Positions 1-6,725 of a stretch of DNA of 9,977 nt are shown piece by piece. The stretch's first letter is position 1. Each line of letters opens with the position of its first letter. Position numbers and translations under genes: made by a program. This stretch comes from Clostridia bacterium (GTDB lineage Bacteria; Bacillota; Clostridia; Lutisporales; Lutisporaceae). Below the pieces are notes generated by a model. It was not told the DNA's origin. It saw only the letters and a program-made list of their open reading frames with translations, and did not search any database. The stretch is taken from positions 1-9,977 of the forward strand of contig JAQSYB010000043.1 in NCBI GenBank assembly GCA_029256365.1. The letters run 5' to 3'.

Positions 1-102
1 GATATACCTGGAATCATTATAATAGCCTATGTTTTATCAAAACTTATGACGAAGGGTGAAATTGAAAATATTTATAAAAATGCTGAGCTGCTTAATAAAT
101 AG
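1..102 (+). CDS. C-terminal fragment of a probable membrane protein (partial)
   Basis: Frame 1 is open from the left edge for 33 codons and stops at TAG 100-102. It begins with a hydrophobic stretch (D-I-P-G-I-I-I-I-A-Y-V-L-S-K-L) and ends with a charged, polar tail (K-G-E-I-E-N-I-Y-K-N). This looks like the end of a last membrane helix followed by a cytoplasmic tail. It lies 37 bases upstream of a thioredoxin-like gene on the same strand. In Clostridia such small CxxC proteins often follow a permease gene, so a permease is a reasonable guess, but the fragment has no family-specific motif. The 5' part lies outside the window. That it is coding is likely; its identity is uncertain. Confidence 0.55.
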   Translation, partial: DIPGIIIIAYVLSKLMTKGEIENIYKNAELLNK

Positions 103-139
103 TAATGTTTCTAAAATAATACTTAAGGAGTGATATTTT

Positions 140-379
140 ATGATAATTAAAATTTTAGGTTCTGGTTGTAAAAACTGTATTACCTTGAAGGAGAATACTG
201 AGGTAGCATTAAAAGAGGCAGGGGTGGAAGCAGAAATTGTTAAGGTGACAGACTTTAAGGATATCATGGCTTACGGAGTAATGACTACTCCAGCATTGGT
301 GATTGATGAAAAGGTGGTATCCTTTGGAAAGGTTCTAAAGCCAAAGGAAATTACTAAGATTCTTGAAAATGTAAAGTAA
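140..379 (+). CDS. Small thioredoxin-like (redox-active disulfide) protein
   Basis: This is a 79-residue cytoplasmic protein with no signal peptide. It has a thioredoxin-type active site near the N-terminus, G-S-G-C10-K-N-C13, and the cis-proline signature T-T-P51 that packs against the disulfide in this fold. The length and layout match the minimal TM0996/MTH895-like thioredoxin family (redox-active disulfide protein 2), which keeps only the core fold. The start is supported by AAGGAG at 125-130, nine bases before ATG. It probably belongs to one transcript with the membrane protein ending at 102, and an intrinsic terminator follows at 411-442. The family is known to be disulfide-active, but its substrate here is unknown; reduction of the neighbouring membrane protein is only an inference from adjacency. 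Confidence 0.85.
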   Translation: MIIKILGSGCKNCITLKENTEVALKEAGVEAEIVKVTDFKDIMAYGVMTTPALVIDEKVVSFGKVLKPKEITKILENVK

Positions 380-410
380 TCATATAAATTAAAATGAAAA
401 GGTGCATGAT

Positions 411-442
411 AAATTGGGCGAGAAAGTATTCGCCCAATTTTT
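411..442 (+). terminator. Intrinsic terminator of the plus-strand thioredoxin-like unit
   Basis: A perfect 11-bp stem pairs AAATTGGGCGA (411-421) with TCGCCCAATTT (430-440) around an 8-base loop. The T-run continues to 442. It lies 32 bases after the stop codon of the thioredoxin-like gene. The symmetric A/T ends mean it could also act weakly in the other direction. Confidence 0.85.
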
Positions 443-535
443 ATGAATATGATTGCATTACAACATTAAAATAACATACATATGAGTACAATTGCATATT
501 GTAATAAGTAAGTCAAAGAGATGAATCTTGCATTG

Positions 536-572
536 AAAAGCGAAGCCGCCGTAAATGGAGTTACGGCGGCTT
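536..572 (-). terminator. Probable terminator of the glycerol operon (after glpF)
   Basis: A perfect 12-bp GC-rich stem pairs AAGCCGCCGTAA (543-554) with TTACGGCGGCTT (561-572) around a 6-base loop. On the minus strand it is followed by CGCTTTTC, so the T-run is short (four Ts, offset by three bases) but the stem is very stable. It lies 23 bases past the glpF stop codon. The 443-535 stretch between the two facing terminators is AT-rich and holds no gene that I can support. Confidence 0.75.
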
Positions 573-595
573 AACAAAGTAAGACTTTTAGAATT

Positions 596-1300
596 CTAGA
601 ATATCAAGTTGAAGAAAAGAGCTGCTACTACACCGCCACAGATAGGACCTAGAACAGGAACCCAAGAATAAGCCCAATCTGAGTCGCGCTTGCCAGCTAC
701 AGGAAGTACAAAGTGTGCAATACGAGGGCCCAAGTCTCTTGCAGGATTCATCGCATATCCTGTAGTTCCGCCAAAAGCAAGACCTAATCCCCAAATAAGT
801 ATACCAACTGTTGCAGGACCAAAGCCTTGAACCATATTAGCAGTTCCTAGACCAAGGATACAGAACAGCAATATAAATGTAGCGATGCATTCTGAAAAGA
901 AGTTATGTTTATAGTCTCTGATTGCAGGTCCAGTACAGAATACTGCAAGCTTAGCATCTTTATCATCTGTAACCTTCCAGTGAGGAATGAAGTTAGCCCA
1001 AACAACTACAGCCCCGATAAAGCCGCCTGCTATTTGGAAGAATATATAAGCAGGAACATCGGCCCATGGGAATTGTCCGATAGAGGCCAAAGCTAATGTG
1101 ACAGCAGGGTTAAAGTGTCCACCGCTAATAGGTCCGAAAATGTATACAGCCAAAGCAACACCGATAGCCCAAGCTGTTGTAATTACGATCCAACCGGAAT
1201 TATTACCCTTTGTTCTGTTAAGCACTACGTTGGCAACAACCGCGTCACCGAATAATACGATAATCATGGTTCCTAATAATTCGGCTAATAAAACTGACAT
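596..1300 (-). CDS. glpF: Glycerol uptake facilitator (aquaglyceroporin)
   Basis: A 234-residue integral membrane channel of the MIP family that lets glycerol diffuse across the cytoplasmic membrane. Both half-helix pore signatures are present: H-F-N64-P-A-V in the first repeat and M-N185-P-A-R-D-L-G-P in the second. Asp after the second NPAR is the mark of glycerol facilitators rather than water-selective aquaporins. Length is usual for bacterial GlpF. The start is supported by an AGAGGTG ribosome binding site about 6 bases upstream. It is the last gene of the glycerol operon, 36 bases after glpK, and is followed by a GC-rich terminator. Glycerol entering here would be trapped by GlpK. Confidence 0.96.
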   Translation of the reverse strand: MSVLLAELLGTMIIVLFGDAVVANVVLNRTKGNNSGWIVITTAWAIGVALAVYIFGPISGGHFNPAVTLALASIGQFPWADVPAYIFFQIAGGFIGAVVVWANFIPHWKVTDDKDAKLAVFCTGPAIRDYKHNFFSECIATFILLFCILGLGTANMVQGFGPATVGILIWGLGLAFGGTTGYAMNPARDLGPRIAHFVLPVAGKRDSDWAYSWVPVLGPICGGVVAALFFNLIF

Positions 1301-1336
1301 AATTTACACCTCTTTCTTAATTATTTTGATTATGAA

Positions 1337-2824
1337 TTATAGCCACTTTAAGGATCTCTTTACAGCTTCATGCCAGCCGTTTAGCAATTCTGTTCTCTTC
1401 TCAACATCCATTTCAGGAAGGAAGGATCTCGAAATTGCCCAGTTCTTCGCTACTTCTTCTTTATCAGCCCAGTATCCAACTGCTAAGCCTGCAAGATAAG
1501 CAGCACCTAAAGCTGTAGTTTCAATTACTTCTGGTCTATCAACTTGAACACCAAGTATATCTGATTGGAACTTCATCAAGAAGTTGTTTGCACATGCTCC
1601 GCCATCAACCTTAAGTGCTGTAAGCTCTATGCCTGAGTCATCCTGCATCGCTTTTAATACGTCGTAAGTCTGATAAGCCAAGGATTCTAAGGTTGCTCTG
1701 ATTAGATGGGCTTTCTTAGCTCCTCTTGTCAAACCAAATATAGAGCCTCTTGCATAGGAATCCCAATATGGTGCGCCAAGTCCTACAAATGCTGGTACAA
1801 CGAATACACCATTTGTATCCTCTACGGAGGAAGCAATAGCTTCTGTATCTGCTGCATTGTCAACCAATCTAAGCTCGTCTCTCAACCATTGGATTGCAGC
1901 GCCTGCTATAAAGATACTGCCTTCTAAAGCATATTCAACCTTGCCGTCTATACCCCAAGCAATTGTTGTGAGCAAGCCATTCTTTGATGGGAATGCTTTT
2001 TCACCGGTATTCATGAGCATGAAGCAGCCTGTTCCATATGTATTCTTTGCGTTGCCTGATTCAAAGCAAGTTTGGCCAAACAATGCAGCCTGTTGATCTC
2101 CAGCAGCACCTGCAATTGCTATTTCTGTGCCAAACAAGGATTTATCTGTGTGTCCATATACACAGCTGGATGGTTTTACTTCAGGAAGCATGGATTTTGG
2201 TATATTTAATTCTGCAAGTATTTCGTCGTCCCATTTTAGCTCATGGATGTTGAACAACAATGTTCTGGAAGCGTTTGAATAATCAGTAACGTGAACTTTA
2301 CCCTTTGTCAGGTTCCAAATTAGCCAAGCGTCAATTGTACCAAAAAGAAGATTTCCGTTCTCAGCTTCTTCTCTTGCACCTTCCACATTGTCTAATATCC
2401 ACTTTACTTTTGTTCCTGAGAAATATGCGTCTACAACTAAGCCTGTTTTTTCTTTGAACATGTCTTCTAAGCCTTTTGCTTTTAGCTCATCGCATATGGG
2501 AGCAGTTCTCCTGCATTGCCAAACAATGGCATTATAGACTGGTTTGCCAGTTCTTTTGTCCCATACTACTGTTGTTTCTCTTTGATTGGTGATACCTATG
2601 GCTGCAATGTCCTCAGCAGAGGCATTGATTTTAGCCATAGCTTCTTGAGCCACTCCTATTTGAGTGCTCCAAATTTCCATTGCATCATGCTCAACCCAAC
2701 CAGCTGTAGGATAGATCTGTGTAAATTCTTTTTGAGCTACACTTTCGATTAAACCTTTTTCGTTAAAAAGTATACATCTAGAGCTTGTAGTTCCTTGGTC
2801 TAATGCCATTACAAATTTTGCCAT
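1337..2824 (-). CDS. glpK: Glycerol kinase
   Basis: A 495-residue cytoplasmic kinase of the FGGY family that converts glycerol and ATP to glycerol-3-phosphate. The N-terminal phosphate-binding motif is A-L-D-Q-G-T-T-S-S (8-16), and the catalytic-base region is G-A-A-G-D243-Q-Q-A-A-L-F-G. The glycerol-contacting N-Q-R-E-T segment (80-84) and the C-terminal D-G-G-A-x-N-N-F-L-M-x-F-Q-S-D block are intact. Length is that of full GlpK. An AAAGGGGG ribosome binding site (2832-2839) precedes the ATG. The segment that in many Firmicutes carries a His phosphorylated by the PTS protein HPr reads K-S-L-F-G here, with Ser229 at the expected position, so that activation route looks absent. It lies between glpP and glpF. 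Confidence 0.97.
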   Translation of the reverse strand: MAKFVMALDQGTTSSRCILFNEKGLIESVAQKEFTQIYPTAGWVEHDAMEIWSTQIGVAQEAMAKINASAEDIAAIGITNQRETTVVWDKRTGKPVYNAIVWQCRRTAPICDELKAKGLEDMFKEKTGLVVDAYFSGTKVKWILDNVEGAREEAENGNLLFGTIDAWLIWNLTKGKVHVTDYSNASRTLLFNIHELKWDDEILAELNIPKSMLPEVKPSSCVYGHTDKSLFGTEIAIAGAAGDQQAALFGQTCFESGNAKNTYGTGCFMLMNTGEKAFPSKNGLLTTIAWGIDGKVEYALEGSIFIAGAAIQWLRDELRLVDNAADTEAIASSVEDTNGVFVVPAFVGLGAPYWDSYARGSIFGLTRGAKKAHLIRATLESLAYQTYDVLKAMQDDSGIELTALKVDGGACANNFLMKFQSDILGVQVDRPEVIETTALGAAYLAGLAVGYWADKEEVAKNWAISRSFLPEMDVEKRTELLNGWHEAVKRSLKWL

Positions 2825-2856
2825 TTCAAATCCCCCTTTGTATTTTTTATATTAAA

Positions 2857-2880
2857 CCATGAATTTCTAGCAACTCATGG
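2857..2880 (-). other. RNA hairpin in the glpP-glpK intergenic leader
   Basis: On the minus strand CCATGAGTT pairs with AATTCATGG (8 Watson-Crick pairs and one G-U, 6-base loop). A T/A-rich stretch TTTAATATAAAAAAT follows. It sits 16 bases after the glpP stop and about 17 bases before the glpK ribosome binding site. The T-run is too broken for a strong terminator. It may be a weak attenuator, an mRNA-stability or processing element, or a second GlpP target. The pairing is visible; the role is inference. Confidence 0.4.
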
Positions 2881-2895
2881 CAATAATATTTATTT

Positions 2896-3462
2896 CTAAC
2901 CAAGCTTCCAGACCTCTTCGTTGGAGGTAGATACCGCCAAAGCACCGGCAGACATTGCATCCATAACATCTTTTTTGCTATTGATTAAACCACCGGCAAT
3001 AATAGGAATATGAATGTCCTTTTTTATAATGTTGATGATTTTACTGGCTACACCGGGTAGAACCTCTACTGCATGAGGTGTGACGGTGTGAATATTATTT
3101 ATGCCTGTTTGCAGGGATTGGGAATCCAGTATAAACACTCTCAAAATAGTATATAAGCCTAGGTTTTTAGCGTATTTTACACTAGTGGTTTTGGTTGTGA
3201 TGATGCCATAGGGATTCACATGTCTTTTGATGAATTCGATGCCTTTTGCATCGGCTTTTAAGCCATCGATCATATCAACATGAATGAATACGAGCTTTTT
3301 GGCATCCTTTAATTTGTTGCATATATCTTGTATATCCACCAAACTTCCGTATAGTACAAAAACAATCCGATTATCGCAGTTGATAGCCCTTTCAAGATCC
3401 ATATCGCTTCTTATTGCTGAAATGATGGGAACCTCAGCCAATAGTTCCTCTAAATCATGCAT
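2896..3462 (-). CDS. glpP: Glycerol operon antiterminator GlpP
   Basis: A cytoplasmic RNA-binding regulator of about 188 residues. In Bacillus, GlpP senses glycerol-3-phosphate and prevents termination in the leaders of glp mRNAs. The protein has the alternating beta/alpha pattern of a phosphate-binding barrel, with family-typical segments such as I-S-A-I-R-S-D near the N-terminus, F-I-H-V-D-M-I-D-G-L, I-T-T-K-T, and P-I-I-A-G-G-L-I near the C-terminus. Reading could begin at an ATG at 3477, but the five extra codons contain a GGGGAGAGA ribosome binding site placed for the ATG at 3460-3462, so the shorter start is chosen. It follows the DUF1667 gene by 30 bases. A candidate target, a terminator hairpin, lies at the head of the operon (6596-6644). 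Confidence 0.92.
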   Translation of the reverse strand: MHDLEELLAEVPIISAIRSDMDLERAINCDNRIVFVLYGSLVDIQDICNKLKDAKKLVFIHVDMIDGLKADAKGIEFIKRHVNPYGIITTKTTSVKYAKNLGLYTILRVFILDSQSLQTGINNIHTVTPHAVEVLPGVASKIINIIKKDIHIPIIAGGLINSKKDVMDAMSAGALAVSTSNEEVWKLG

Positions 3463-3466
3463 TTTA

Positions 3467-3475
3467 TCTCTCCCC
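3467..3475 (-). promoter_or_regulatory. Ribosome binding site that sets the glpP start
   Basis: GGGGAGAGA on the minus strand lies 4 bases (7 from the GGGGAG core) before the ATG at 3460-3462. It overlaps an earlier in-frame ATG (3475-3477) that has no ribosome binding site of its own. The longer start would add only M-G-R-D-K. Confidence 0.75.
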
Positions 3476-3492
3476 ATTTTAATAGATTGGTT

Positions 3493-3864
3493 TTAGGTAT
3501 CTAGTGCTTCGCAATTGGTAGTGGCAATGATATTTACCCCTGTATCTGCGATGTTTGCAACAACAATGTCACCAATGTGAATCGGTGCAGTGAGTCTTAC
3601 TTTTTTGAGTTCTTTTATGCAATCAAATAATTTATCCTTTGGGATGTCTTTCTCGGTTTTGATAGAGGCAACCTCAAGGAAGCCGTTTTCTACTTCTACT
3701 GTAGTAGTTAGTATTCGGGTGGGATTGGTGCACTCTTTTATTGCGTAAGTCTTACCTTTTCTACAGGATTGGCCTGTAACTCGAAGAACTTCAGAGTTCT
3801 CTAAGGTTACCTCTAAACGACAGCCTAGGGGGCAGCCGATGCAAACCAAAGCTTTTTGATCCAT
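3493..3864 (-). CDS. DUF1667 cysteine-rich protein, probable small subunit of the glycerol-3-phosphate dehydrogenase set
   Basis: A 123-residue cytoplasmic protein. Near the N-terminus it has C8-I-G-C11-P-L-G-C15 and then S-C34-R-K-G, the spacing C-x2-C-x3-C-xn-C-x-K-G. This resembles the [4Fe-4S] site at the N-terminus of molybdopterin oxidoreductases, so an iron-sulfur cluster is likely but inferred. The family is DUF1667, which is typically encoded right after a GlpA-like and an FAD/NAD oxidoreductase gene in anaerobes. The gene begins 5 bases after the preceding stop codon, which suggests translational coupling. A GTG at 3871-3873 lies in frame upstream, but it sits inside the AGAAGGAG ribosome binding site (3873-3880) that serves the ATG at 3862-3864. 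It may pass electrons from the flavoproteins to an unknown acceptor, in place of the E. coli GlpC subunit. Confidence 0.85.
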   Translation of the reverse strand: MDQKALVCIGCPLGCRLEVTLENSEVLRVTGQSCRKGKTYAIKECTNPTRILTTTVEVENGFLEVASIKTEKDIPKDKLFDCIKELKKVRLTAPIHIGDIVVANIADTGVNIIATTNCEALDT

Positions 3865-3869
3865 AAATA

Positions 3870-5129
3870 TCACTCCTTCTCAACCTGTATGGATATTTCG
3901 TTGCAATGAGTATGGGCATTCAGCATTTCTGCAGTGACTTTTACCGTTTGCATTTCGCCAGGGGTCAAGATTTTTTTCTTTTGATGAGCAACTCTTGTTT
4001 CGTCAAAGTAGACGGATACATAATGGTCCTTATAGATATCTCTGACTCTAAAGCTCAGCTCTAAATCCGTTTCTATATTTTCAGGACTGATAAACTTCGG
4101 AACGACATATCTTGCGCCATCCTTGGCTTTTACTTCAATTTTTTTAGACTGCTTTTGCAGACCTTTTAAGTACCTTGCTGCGGCATTTCCAGCGATATAG
4201 CTTTCCTCGGTAACATGATCTACGAGATCATGAACATGGAGGACATTTCCGCAGGCGAATATGCCATCAACATTGGTTTCTCTGCCTTCATCTACTTCAG
4301 CCCCTCCTGTGAGAGGAGAAAGCTTGACGGTTGCTTTCTTGGATAGCTCATTTTCTGGCAGCAGCCCGACAGAAAGCAGAAGGGTATCACAGGGAATATA
4401 TTCTTCTTCATTTGGGATAGGGTTTCTATTTTCATCAACTGGGGCGATATAGACCCCTTCCAGCCTGTCTTTGCCTACTATGTTGGTTACAGTATGATTG
4501 AGTTTGAGCGGTATATCGTAATCATCAAGACATTGGACGATGTTACGAGTCAGCCCGGCAGAATAGGGCATCAGCTCTACAACTGCTTTTACATGGGCAC
4601 CCTCAAGGGTCATTCTTCTTGCCATAATTAGTCCGATATCTCCAGAGCCAAGTATAACAATGCTTTTACCTGGCATCATACCTTCAATATTCACAAATTT
4701 CTGTGCTGTACCAGCGGTAAATATTCCTGAGCATCTGGCTCCTGGGATGTTCAGTGCACCCCTAGGACGTTCTCTGCAGCCCATGGCAAGTATGACAGCC
4801 TTGGCTTGTATCGTAAAAATACCATCTGTTTTGTTTACTGCAGTGATAAGTTTGTCCTTGCTTAAATCTATTACCATGGTCTCAGTTTTATACCTAATAA
4901 ATTTGTCTTCTATCATGTTTATAAATCTATAAGCATACTCAGGTCCTGTAAGCTCTTCTTTGAATACGTGCAGGCCAAAACCGTTGTGAATACACTGGTT
5001 AAGGATGCCTCCAAGCTTTGCTTCTCTCTCTAGAATCAATATATTTTCAATCCCTTGCTCCTTGGCAGCTACGGCCGCTGCAAGACCAGCAGGGCCTCCG
5101 CCAATAACAACCAAATCATATTCTTGCAT
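3870..5129 (-). CDS. FAD/NAD-dependent oxidoreductase, probable subunit of an anaerobic glycerol-3-phosphate dehydrogenase
   Basis: A 419-residue cytoplasmic flavoprotein with two dinucleotide-binding folds. FAD binds at V-I-G-G-G-P-A-G (8-15) at the extreme N-terminus, and a second nucleotide binds at I-L-G-S-G-D-I-G (159-166). The second FAD contact G-I-F-A-C-G-N (289-295) is present. A conserved Cys46 sits in G-I-L-N-Q-C-I-H-N-G, and A-M-G-C118-R-E-R-P is another family mark. The fold belongs to the pyridine-nucleotide-disulfide reductase superfamily, close to the small flavin subunits of sarcosine-oxidase and HcnB-like enzymes. A strong AGGAGGG site (5136-5142) sets the start, 15 bases after the GlpA-like stop. 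With its neighbours it may relay electrons from the GlpA-like subunit to NAD or another carrier. Membership of the dehydrogenase is inferred from gene order. Confidence 0.85.
   Translation of the reverse strand: MQEYDLVVIGGGPAGLAAAVAAKEQGIENILILEREAKLGGILNQCIHNGFGLHVFKEELTGPEYAYRFINMIEDKFIRYKTETMVIDLSKDKLITAVNKTDGIFTIQAKAVILAMGCRERPRGALNIPGARCSGIFTAGTAQKFVNIEGMMPGKSIVILGSGDIGLIMARRMTLEGAHVKAVVELMPYSAGLTRNIVQCLDDYDIPLKLNHTVTNIVGKDRLEGVYIAPVDENRNPIPNEEEYIPCDTLLLSVGLLPENELSKKATVKLSPLTGGAEVDEGRETNVDGIFACGNVLHVHDLVDHVTEESYIAGNAAARYLKGLQKQSKKIEVKAKDGARYVVPKFISPENIETDLELSFRVRDIYKDHYVSVYFDETRVAHQKKKILTPGEMQTVKVTAEMLNAHTHCNEISIQVEKE
3873..3880 (-). promoter_or_regulatory. Ribosome binding site that sets the DUF1667 start
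   Basis: AGAAGGAG lies 8 bases before the ATG at 3862-3864 and within the last codons of the upstream gene, whose TGA is at 3870-3872. It overlaps the alternative GTG start, which it therefore argues against. Confidence 0.75.
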
Positions 5130-5144
5130 TTCTGACCCTCCTAT

Positions 5145-6581
5145 TTAAACGTCTTGTTTGTTTTTGCCAACAAGCAGCTTAGATTCTCCACCAAACTTCG
5201 TTACCTCAGTACGTTTGATTTCAAGCTCTCTAGACAAGATATCCAATACCCTAGTCATGCAAAAGCCAGCCTGACATCGACCTGAGCCAGCTCTTGTGCG
5301 TCTCTTGATGCCGTCTAAGGTAGTTGCTCCTAAGGGTCTATGAATGGCAGACAATATTTCCCCTTCAGAAACTGTTTCGCAGCGACATACAATTTTTCCG
5401 TAAGCTGGATCTTGCTTTATAAGTGCTTTGCGCTCTTCATTGGTCATTTCCAAGAAATGGTGAATCCCTTTTCGAAGGGGGTTAAAGTTGGATTTTTCCA
5501 GTGGGTGAAGCATTTCAACGATGAATTCCTTCACCATAGCACCGATGAAAGGTGCGCAGGTAAGTCCAGGGGATTCTATACCCGCTGCATTGATAAAGCC
5601 TTTGGCATCTGGGACTTCACCGATTATAAAATCATCCGCTTCCGTTCTGGCACGTAATCCAGTAAAAGAGGCGATGATAGCATGAGAAGGCATTTTTTTT
5701 ATGGATAGACTGGCTTTGCGCAATATTTCATCCAATCCGATTCTAGTGGTTGTTAAGTCATCTTTGTCATCGATATCAACTGCATTGGGTCCGATAAGCA
5801 GATTGCCATCCACCGTAGGGGTAACCAGTACGCCTTTGCCTAACTTAGTAGGCAATTGGAATATTGTTTTATCAACATAAGAGCCAACTTCTTTATCAAA
5901 GACGCAGTATTCACCTCTGCGCGGGATAATGCTTAGCTTGCTGCTGCTGACGAAATTATTCATCTTATCAGAATAAACGCCGGCAGCATTGACGACCAAT
6001 TTGCTCTTGAAAGTATTTTTATCCGTAATAAGGGCATAGCCATTATTCAGCTTCTGAATATCTAGCACTGTATTTTCAAAGAAGAATTCAACACCGTTTT
6101 CATAAGCATTTTCTGCCATGCCTATGGCCATTTCATAGGGACATACAATACCACCTGTAGGTGCATAAAGTGCAGCGACGACGTCCTCTGAAAGATTTGG
6201 CTCCATGGCCAATACAGCAGCTTTATCCAAAATCACTAGGTCGGGAACTCCGTTTTGAATACCTTGCTCCATGAGGTCTCTTAAATGATCCATGTCTTTC
6301 TCATCAAAGCAGAGTACAAGGGAACCATTTCTTCTAAAATGAAAATCCAAATCCTTTGAAAGCTGGTCAAACATGCTGTTTGCTTTGGCATTCAATTTGG
6401 CTTTGAGAGTGCCGGGCTTGGCATCAAAGCCAGCGTGAACAATAGCACTATTCGCTTTTGTAGTACCCATGGCAATGTCAACTTCTTTTTCCAATACACA
6501 GACCTTCAAGTCGTACTTAGAGAGCTCTCGGGCAATTGACATTCCGGTGATCCCAGCACCGATTATTGCAACATCATACAT
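5145..6581 (-). CDS. glpA: GlpA-like FAD-dependent glycerol-3-phosphate dehydrogenase with C-terminal [2Fe-2S] domain
   Basis: A 478-residue protein of the DAO flavoprotein family. FAD binds at I-I-G-A-G-I-T-G (6-13), and the substrate-side motif G-L-R-A-R (308-312) matches the place of the conserved Arg in glycerol-3-phosphate and 2-hydroxyacid dehydrogenases. Residues about 395-445 form a BFD-like [2Fe-2S] domain with C399-R-C401 and C436-Q-A-G-F-C441, as in E. coli GlpA. It should oxidise glycerol-3-phosphate to dihydroxyacetone phosphate and pass electrons onward through the flavin and cluster. The start follows a near-perfect AAGGAGGA site (6588-6595), 6 bases upstream. It is the first gene of the operon and lies directly behind a terminator-like leader hairpin. 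A relative acting on a 2-hydroxyacid such as 2-hydroxyglutarate is the main alternative; glpK, glpF and glpP downstream favour glycerol-3-phosphate. Confidence 0.88.
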   Translation of the reverse strand: MYDVAIIGAGITGMSIARELSKYDLKVCVLEKEVDIAMGTTKANSAIVHAGFDAKPGTLKAKLNAKANSMFDQLSKDLDFHFRRNGSLVLCFDEKDMDHLRDLMEQGIQNGVPDLVILDKAAVLAMEPNLSEDVVAALYAPTGGIVCPYEMAIGMAENAYENGVEFFFENTVLDIQKLNNGYALITDKNTFKSKLVVNAAGVYSDKMNNFVSSSKLSIIPRRGEYCVFDKEVGSYVDKTIFQLPTKLGKGVLVTPTVDGNLLIGPNAVDIDDKDDLTTTRIGLDEILRKASLSIKKMPSHAIIASFTGLRARTEADDFIIGEVPDAKGFINAAGIESPGLTCAPFIGAMVKEFIVEMLHPLEKSNFNPLRKGIHHFLEMTNEERKALIKQDPAYGKIVCRCETVSEGEILSAIHRPLGATTLDGIKRRTRAGSGRCQAGFCMTRVLDILSRELEIKRTEVTKFGGESKLLVGKNKQDV

Positions 6582-6595
6582 ATTGAATCCTCCTT

Positions 6596-6644
6596 AAAAA
6601 AACAAAAAGAGCACCAATTTAAGGCGATACCTTAAATTGGGCTC
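6596..6644 (-). terminator. Terminator/attenuator in the leader of the glycerol operon
   Basis: On the minus strand the arms CCAATTTAAGG (6630-6640) and CCTTAAATTGG (6614-6624) pair perfectly around the loop TATCG. The stem is extended by GAGC/GCTC (6641-6644 with 6609-6612) past one bulged base. TTTTTGTTTTTTT (6596-6608) follows and runs straight into the AAGGAGGA ribosome binding site of the GlpA-like gene. It is an intrinsic terminator placed where GlpP antitermination would act. It also lies 82 bases past the VOC gene and may end that transcript. No convincing sigma-A promoter is visible between 6645 and 6725. Confidence 0.85.
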
Positions 6645-6725
6645 TCATAATCTCAACCCTTTTATATTTCGTTGCTAATACTTATGCAGGTTTGCTGCTT
6701 AATATGACAGGCTATAAAAAATTAT

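Noticed and set aside
446..535. Repeated ATTGCAT words and a TTACAA/TTGTAA pair between the two facing terminators.
   Set aside because: They are short, AT-rich and irregularly spaced, as expected by chance in such DNA.
588..794. Minus-strand frame overlapping the end of glpF, rich in Cys, Ser and Arg.
   Set aside because: It is an out-of-frame reading of glpF with no start signals.
1098..1499. Long plus-strand open frame crossing the glpF start and the glpK end.
   Set aside because: It lies opposite two clear genes, has no ribosome binding site, and its composition is that of their reverse complement.
6645..6725. Possible promoter for the glycerol operon, such as TATAAA at about 6661-6666.
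   Set aside because: The best -35 candidates match only two to four consensus bases, and no catabolite-repression (cre) box was seen; too weak to list.
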